DNA of 64,000 bases from Zunongwangia sp. ESRF-bin46 (GTDB taxonomy: Bacteria > Bacteroidota > Bacteroidia > Flavobacteriales > Flavobacteriaceae). The stretch spans positions 124,001 to 188,000 of the forward strand of contig NTLF01000020.1 of NCBI GenBank assembly GCA_002631855.1, read 5' to 3'. The translations under genes were made by a program, and so were the position numbers. Within the stretch, counting starts at the first letter, position 1. Each line of letters begins with the position of its first letter. Positions 61,799 through 64,000 of this stretch are shown here, in pieces. The notes below the pieces were generated by a model. The model had not been told where the DNA came from. It saw only the letters and a program-made list of their open reading frames with translations, and did not search any database.

Positions 61799-63052
61799 TT
61801 AATTATTGGTGATATTAGTAGAATTCCCTCTTCCCATGCCTATAATACGGTCATAGCGGGCTCCTAAATCTCTAAAGTAAACCAACACAGTGTAATCGTT
61901 TTCCGTTTGCCAAAAATTTCCACTTATGGCTCCGGGCTCTATAGTGCCATCGCGATCTACCAATACATATTTATAGTTGTAAAACCCTTGTTTAAATAGG
62001 CGAGAATTTCGATATGTGTCGCTCTGTGGATCATATTTCATATAAGTAGACCCGTCAATAGTCCAATTATTGAAGTTTCCGTAGAGATGTATTTCCTTAT
62101 CACCAATGTCTTCAAAATACTGAAGGTTGAAGTGCAACCTAACGTATTCTGCTTCTATGTTTTGGTTATTGGCGCCTATGTTCCTTACAACAAAATTTCC
62201 ATTAATATCTGGGTTGTAGGTGTAAGGACGATTGTACCTTCCAATATCTGTAAACAAGAAGTTTTCATATACATCACTAAGGCTTATGCGGCTAATGCTG
62301 TTGCCGGCAGCACGAACATCTTTATTGTCAAACGCCAAGAACTCGTTTCCACCCCAAAAAGAAGATTCTTTGTCATATTTATATATCAATTCGTTTCCAA
62401 TTGTGTATTGTGGTTTCAAATCTGTAATGGCTGTTTTTAGGTTGCTGTTTTGCATGACCAAGGTGTTCACCGTTTGTTTCGGGTTAATAAGTAAAAGAGA
62501 TGGTGAGTTAATAGTAAATTGTACAGTCTGTTTTTCGTCTATATATTTAAGGTCACGCGATCGTCTAATATCTAAGGTAACGCCAGCTATTTCTTCGATA
62601 ACCATAAACTTTCTTGAAAAGATGGGGTTATTGTCGCTGTCAAAAATAGTGATAAGGTAATTTCCACTTTTGGTAATTCTTCGGGTTTCCCGGTTAGGTA
62701 TTGATAAAGTATAGTGTGAAAAAATCTGTAGCGTGTTTAACGAATTTTCATACGTTTCAATCCGTACATCGTCAAAACCATCTAAGTATTCACTTTTTGC
62801 CAAATCACTTTCGGTCCAATCAAAATTATGGTGGGTTATGGTGTAATAGAAGTCTTCTTCTTCACCATTTAAAGCATCAAAAGAGAGCTGTAATCTTTCT
62901 CCCAGTCGTATCATAGGTAGTTCGCTTTGTGCAGTTGCACCTTTAAACTGGATGGTTTTAATGTAATCTGGAGCAGTAATTTCAGTTAATTGCGAAAAAA
63001 GAAGGGATGGTGTACCTATTAATAAAAGCCCTAATAATATCTTTTGAAACAT
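61799..63052 (-). CDS. Type IX secretion system Plug-type protein (DUF5103)
   Basis: About 417 residues from ATG 63052 (MFQKILLGLLLIGTPSLLFS, a signal peptide); the frame from 63082 adds ten non-signal residues. Repeated beta-rich segments include EDFYYTITHHNFDWTESDL near residue 66, ISRISLSDVYENFLFTDIG region near residue 260 and FSDTYRNSRLFKQGFYNYKY-type strand near residue 353. This matches DUF5103, whose Flavobacterium member is the plug that closes the SprA export channel from the periplasmic side. With PorT and GldB/GldC here it adds to the T9SS set. The three genes DUF5103-DUF3667-apaG run in one direction with small gaps. Confidence 0.85.
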   Translation of the reverse strand: MFQKILLGLLLIGTPSLLFSQLTEITAPDYIKTIQFKGATAQSELPMIRLGERLQLSFDALNGEEEDFYYTITHHNFDWTESDLAKSEYLDGFDDVRIETYENSLNTLQIFSHYTLSIPNRETRRITKSGNYLITIFDSDNNPIFSRKFMVIEEIAGVTLDIRRSRDLKYIDEKQTVQFTINSPSLLLINPKQTVNTLVMQNSNLKTAITDLKPQYTIGNELIYKYDKESSFWGGNEFLAFDNKDVRAAGNSISRISLSDVYENFLFTDIGRYNRPYTYNPDINGNFVVRNIGANNQNIEAEYVRLHFNLQYFEDIGDKEIHLYGNFNNWTIDGSTYMKYDPQSDTYRNSRLFKQGFYNYKYVLVDRDGTIEPGAISGNFWQTENDYTVLVYFRDLGARYDRIIGMGRGNSTNITNN

Positions 63053-63145
63053 ATAAAATTTATTTTGGTTAAAGATAATCAAATTTTGTACCTAACTAAT
63101 GCTGTATGAAAGCGTGGATTTATTTCTAAATAAAATTATAATTAT

Positions 63146-63180
63146 TTGTTGTGCAAAGCGGTTATAAATTTATAAATTTG
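63146..63180 (+). promoter_or_regulatory. Candidate promoter of the nqr operon
   Basis: TTG at 63149-63151 (or 63146-63148) and -7 element TAAATTTG at 63173-63180, 21 bases apart in the closer case. It lies about 66 bases before nqrA. Confidence 0.55.
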
Positions 63181-63184
63181 CACA

Positions 63185-63215
63185 CCCGAATTTTTAGCCT
63201 TATATGTGGCTCGGG
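63185..63215 (+). promoter_or_regulatory. Hairpin in the nqrA leader
   Basis: CCCG (63185-63188) and AGCC (63196-63199) pair with GGCT (63208-63211) and CGGG (63212-63215) with a one-sided 7-base bulge, starting about 5 bases after the promoter. An A run follows it. It may act in mRNA stability or control; no known riboswitch class is recognised. Confidence 0.35.
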
Positions 63216-63245
63216 AAAAAAGATAAATGTAACACACACTATCCT

Positions 63246-64000
63246 ATGTCCAAAGACATTAAGATTAAAAAAGGTCTTGATATTCGTTTAAAAGGAGAAG
63301 CGGACAAAACACTCTCTAATGCGCCGCGTTCACGGACCTTTGCTATTAGACCTTCAGATTTTCACCTTATTACACCAAAAGTGGTATTAAAAGAAGGTGA
63401 AAAATTACAAGCTGGAGACCCTGTTTTTTACTCAAGGGAAAATAAAGACCTAAAATTTGTTTCGCCTGTAAGCGGTACATTAACAGCTATTGAAAGAGGG
63501 GCAAAACGCGTTATTGAGCGTATTGTGATCGAAGCTGACCAGCAAGACGCCTTTAAGGAGTTTGGAAAAATCGATTTGAGTACAGCTGATGCTGAGGCCA
63601 TTAAAAGCAGGTTTCTTGAAGCAGGTTGTTGGCCTTTTATAAAACAACGTCCTTACGATGTTATAGCTGATGCTGAAACTAAGCCAAAAGCAATTTTTGT
63701 TTCAGGTTATGCCAGTGCGCCTTTGGCAGCAGATTATGACTTTACTTTAAAAGGGAAAGAGGCTGAACTACAAGCCGCCGTTACTGCACTTAGTAAATTA
63801 ACTGATGGTGACGTTCATGTTAGTATAGGTAGCAGTGGAACTTCTTCTTTTGATAACCTTAAAGATATAACACTTCATAAAGTGTCTGGCCCACACCCTT
63901 CTGGAAATGTGGGTACCCAGATAGGCAAAATTAACCCTGTTAATAAGGGCGAGACTGTTTGGACTGTTTCTGCACAAGACCTTGTTATAATAGGTGAATT
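63246..64000 (+). CDS. nqrA: Na+-translocating NADH:quinone reductase subunit A, N-terminal part (cut by window end)
   Basis: ATG 63246 opens a frame without stop to the window end (about 251 residues; full NqrA is about 450). It reads MSKDIKIKKGLDIRLKGEAD, then LITPKVVLKEGEKLQAGDPVF, SPVSGTLTAIERGAKRVIERI and PSGNVGTQIGKINPVNKGE near residue 220, matching NqrA, the cytoplasmic subunit of the six-protein sodium pump (NqrA-F) that oxidises NADH. Its presence indicates respiratory Na+ pumping, common in marine Bacteroidota. The remaining nqr genes should follow outside the window. Confidence 0.93.
   Translation, partial: MSKDIKIKKGLDIRLKGEADKTLSNAPRSRTFAIRPSDFHLITPKVVLKEGEKLQAGDPVFYSRENKDLKFVSPVSGTLTAIERGAKRVIERIVIEADQQDAFKEFGKIDLSTADAEAIKSRFLEAGCWPFIKQRPYDVIADAETKPKAIFVSGYASAPLAADYDFTLKGKEAELQAAVTALSKLTDGDVHVSIGSSGTSSFDNLKDITLHKVSGPHPSGNVGTQIGKINPVNKGETVWTVSAQDLVIIGE

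Noticed and set aside
1-64000. Prophage, insertion sequence, CRISPR-Cas, restriction-modification or other defence genes
   Set aside because: No transposase, integrase, capsid, Cas, methylase-endonuclease pair or inverted-repeat borders were seen.

Overview
The window is ordinary chromosome from a member of the Flavobacteriia (phylum Bacteroidota), probably a marine, gliding Flavobacteriaceae. The evidence is gliding genes (gldB, gldC), type IX secretion parts (PorT, a Plug-type protein, a sorting-domain cargo protein), a SusC/SusD pair, a short primary sigma factor without region 1.1, a Na+-pumping NADH dehydrogenase (nqrA), AT-rich DNA, almost no Shine-Dalgarno sequences, and many copies of the Bacteroidota -7 promoter element TAnnTTTG just upstream of genes. 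Species cannot be named from the sequence.

Layout. 1-2.3 kb: end of gldB, gldC, an unknown small gene, then engB and an alpha/beta hydrolase on the other strand. 2.3-18.1 kb: a complete division and cell-wall (dcw) cluster mraZ-rsmH-ftsL-ftsI-murE-mraY-murD-ftsW-murG-murC-ftsQ-ftsA-ftsZ, all on + and tightly packed, headed by an array of MraZ operator repeats and closed by a strong terminator; murF, ddl and murB are not in it. 18.2-24.8 kb: yqeY, tRNA-Arg(TCG), a SusD/SusC pair and an MtfA-like metallopeptidase. 24.8-32.7 kb (mostly -): a YpdA-like reductase, a secreted propeller protein, rpe with a BLUF photoreceptor, rpoD, and an ECF sigma/anti-sigma pair with a lipoprotein gene. 32.8-38.6 kb (-): proC-proB-proA, pnp and rpsO.

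38.7-42.0 kb (+) is the main accessory-looking region: a small HYC_CC_PP-type secreted protein, a TonB-dependent receptor and a periplasmic HMA protein, all three with vicinal cysteines, which reads as a copper or other soft-metal handling module. It starts divergently from rpsO and is closed on its far side by a decayed second copy of the last 29 codons of rpsO plus its terminator, in the same orientation as the intact gene. This is a scar of a duplication or insertion and is the most unusual structure seen here.

42-64 kb is housekeeping: a lipoprotein, accD (with its zinc-finger cysteines lost), fbaA, tamL, a SpoU-type RNA methyltransferase, porT and menG/ubiE, the K+ uptake pair trkA-trkH, purT, an aminotransferase and a fatty acid desaturase, rsmG, a Nudix hydrolase, P5C dehydrogenase (pruA), an NRDE protein, apaG, a DUF3667 protein, a T9SS Plug-like protein, and the start of nqrA cut by the window edge. 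Proline metabolism is represented in both directions (proCBA and pruA). No CRISPR array, insertion sequence, prophage or obvious defence system was seen.
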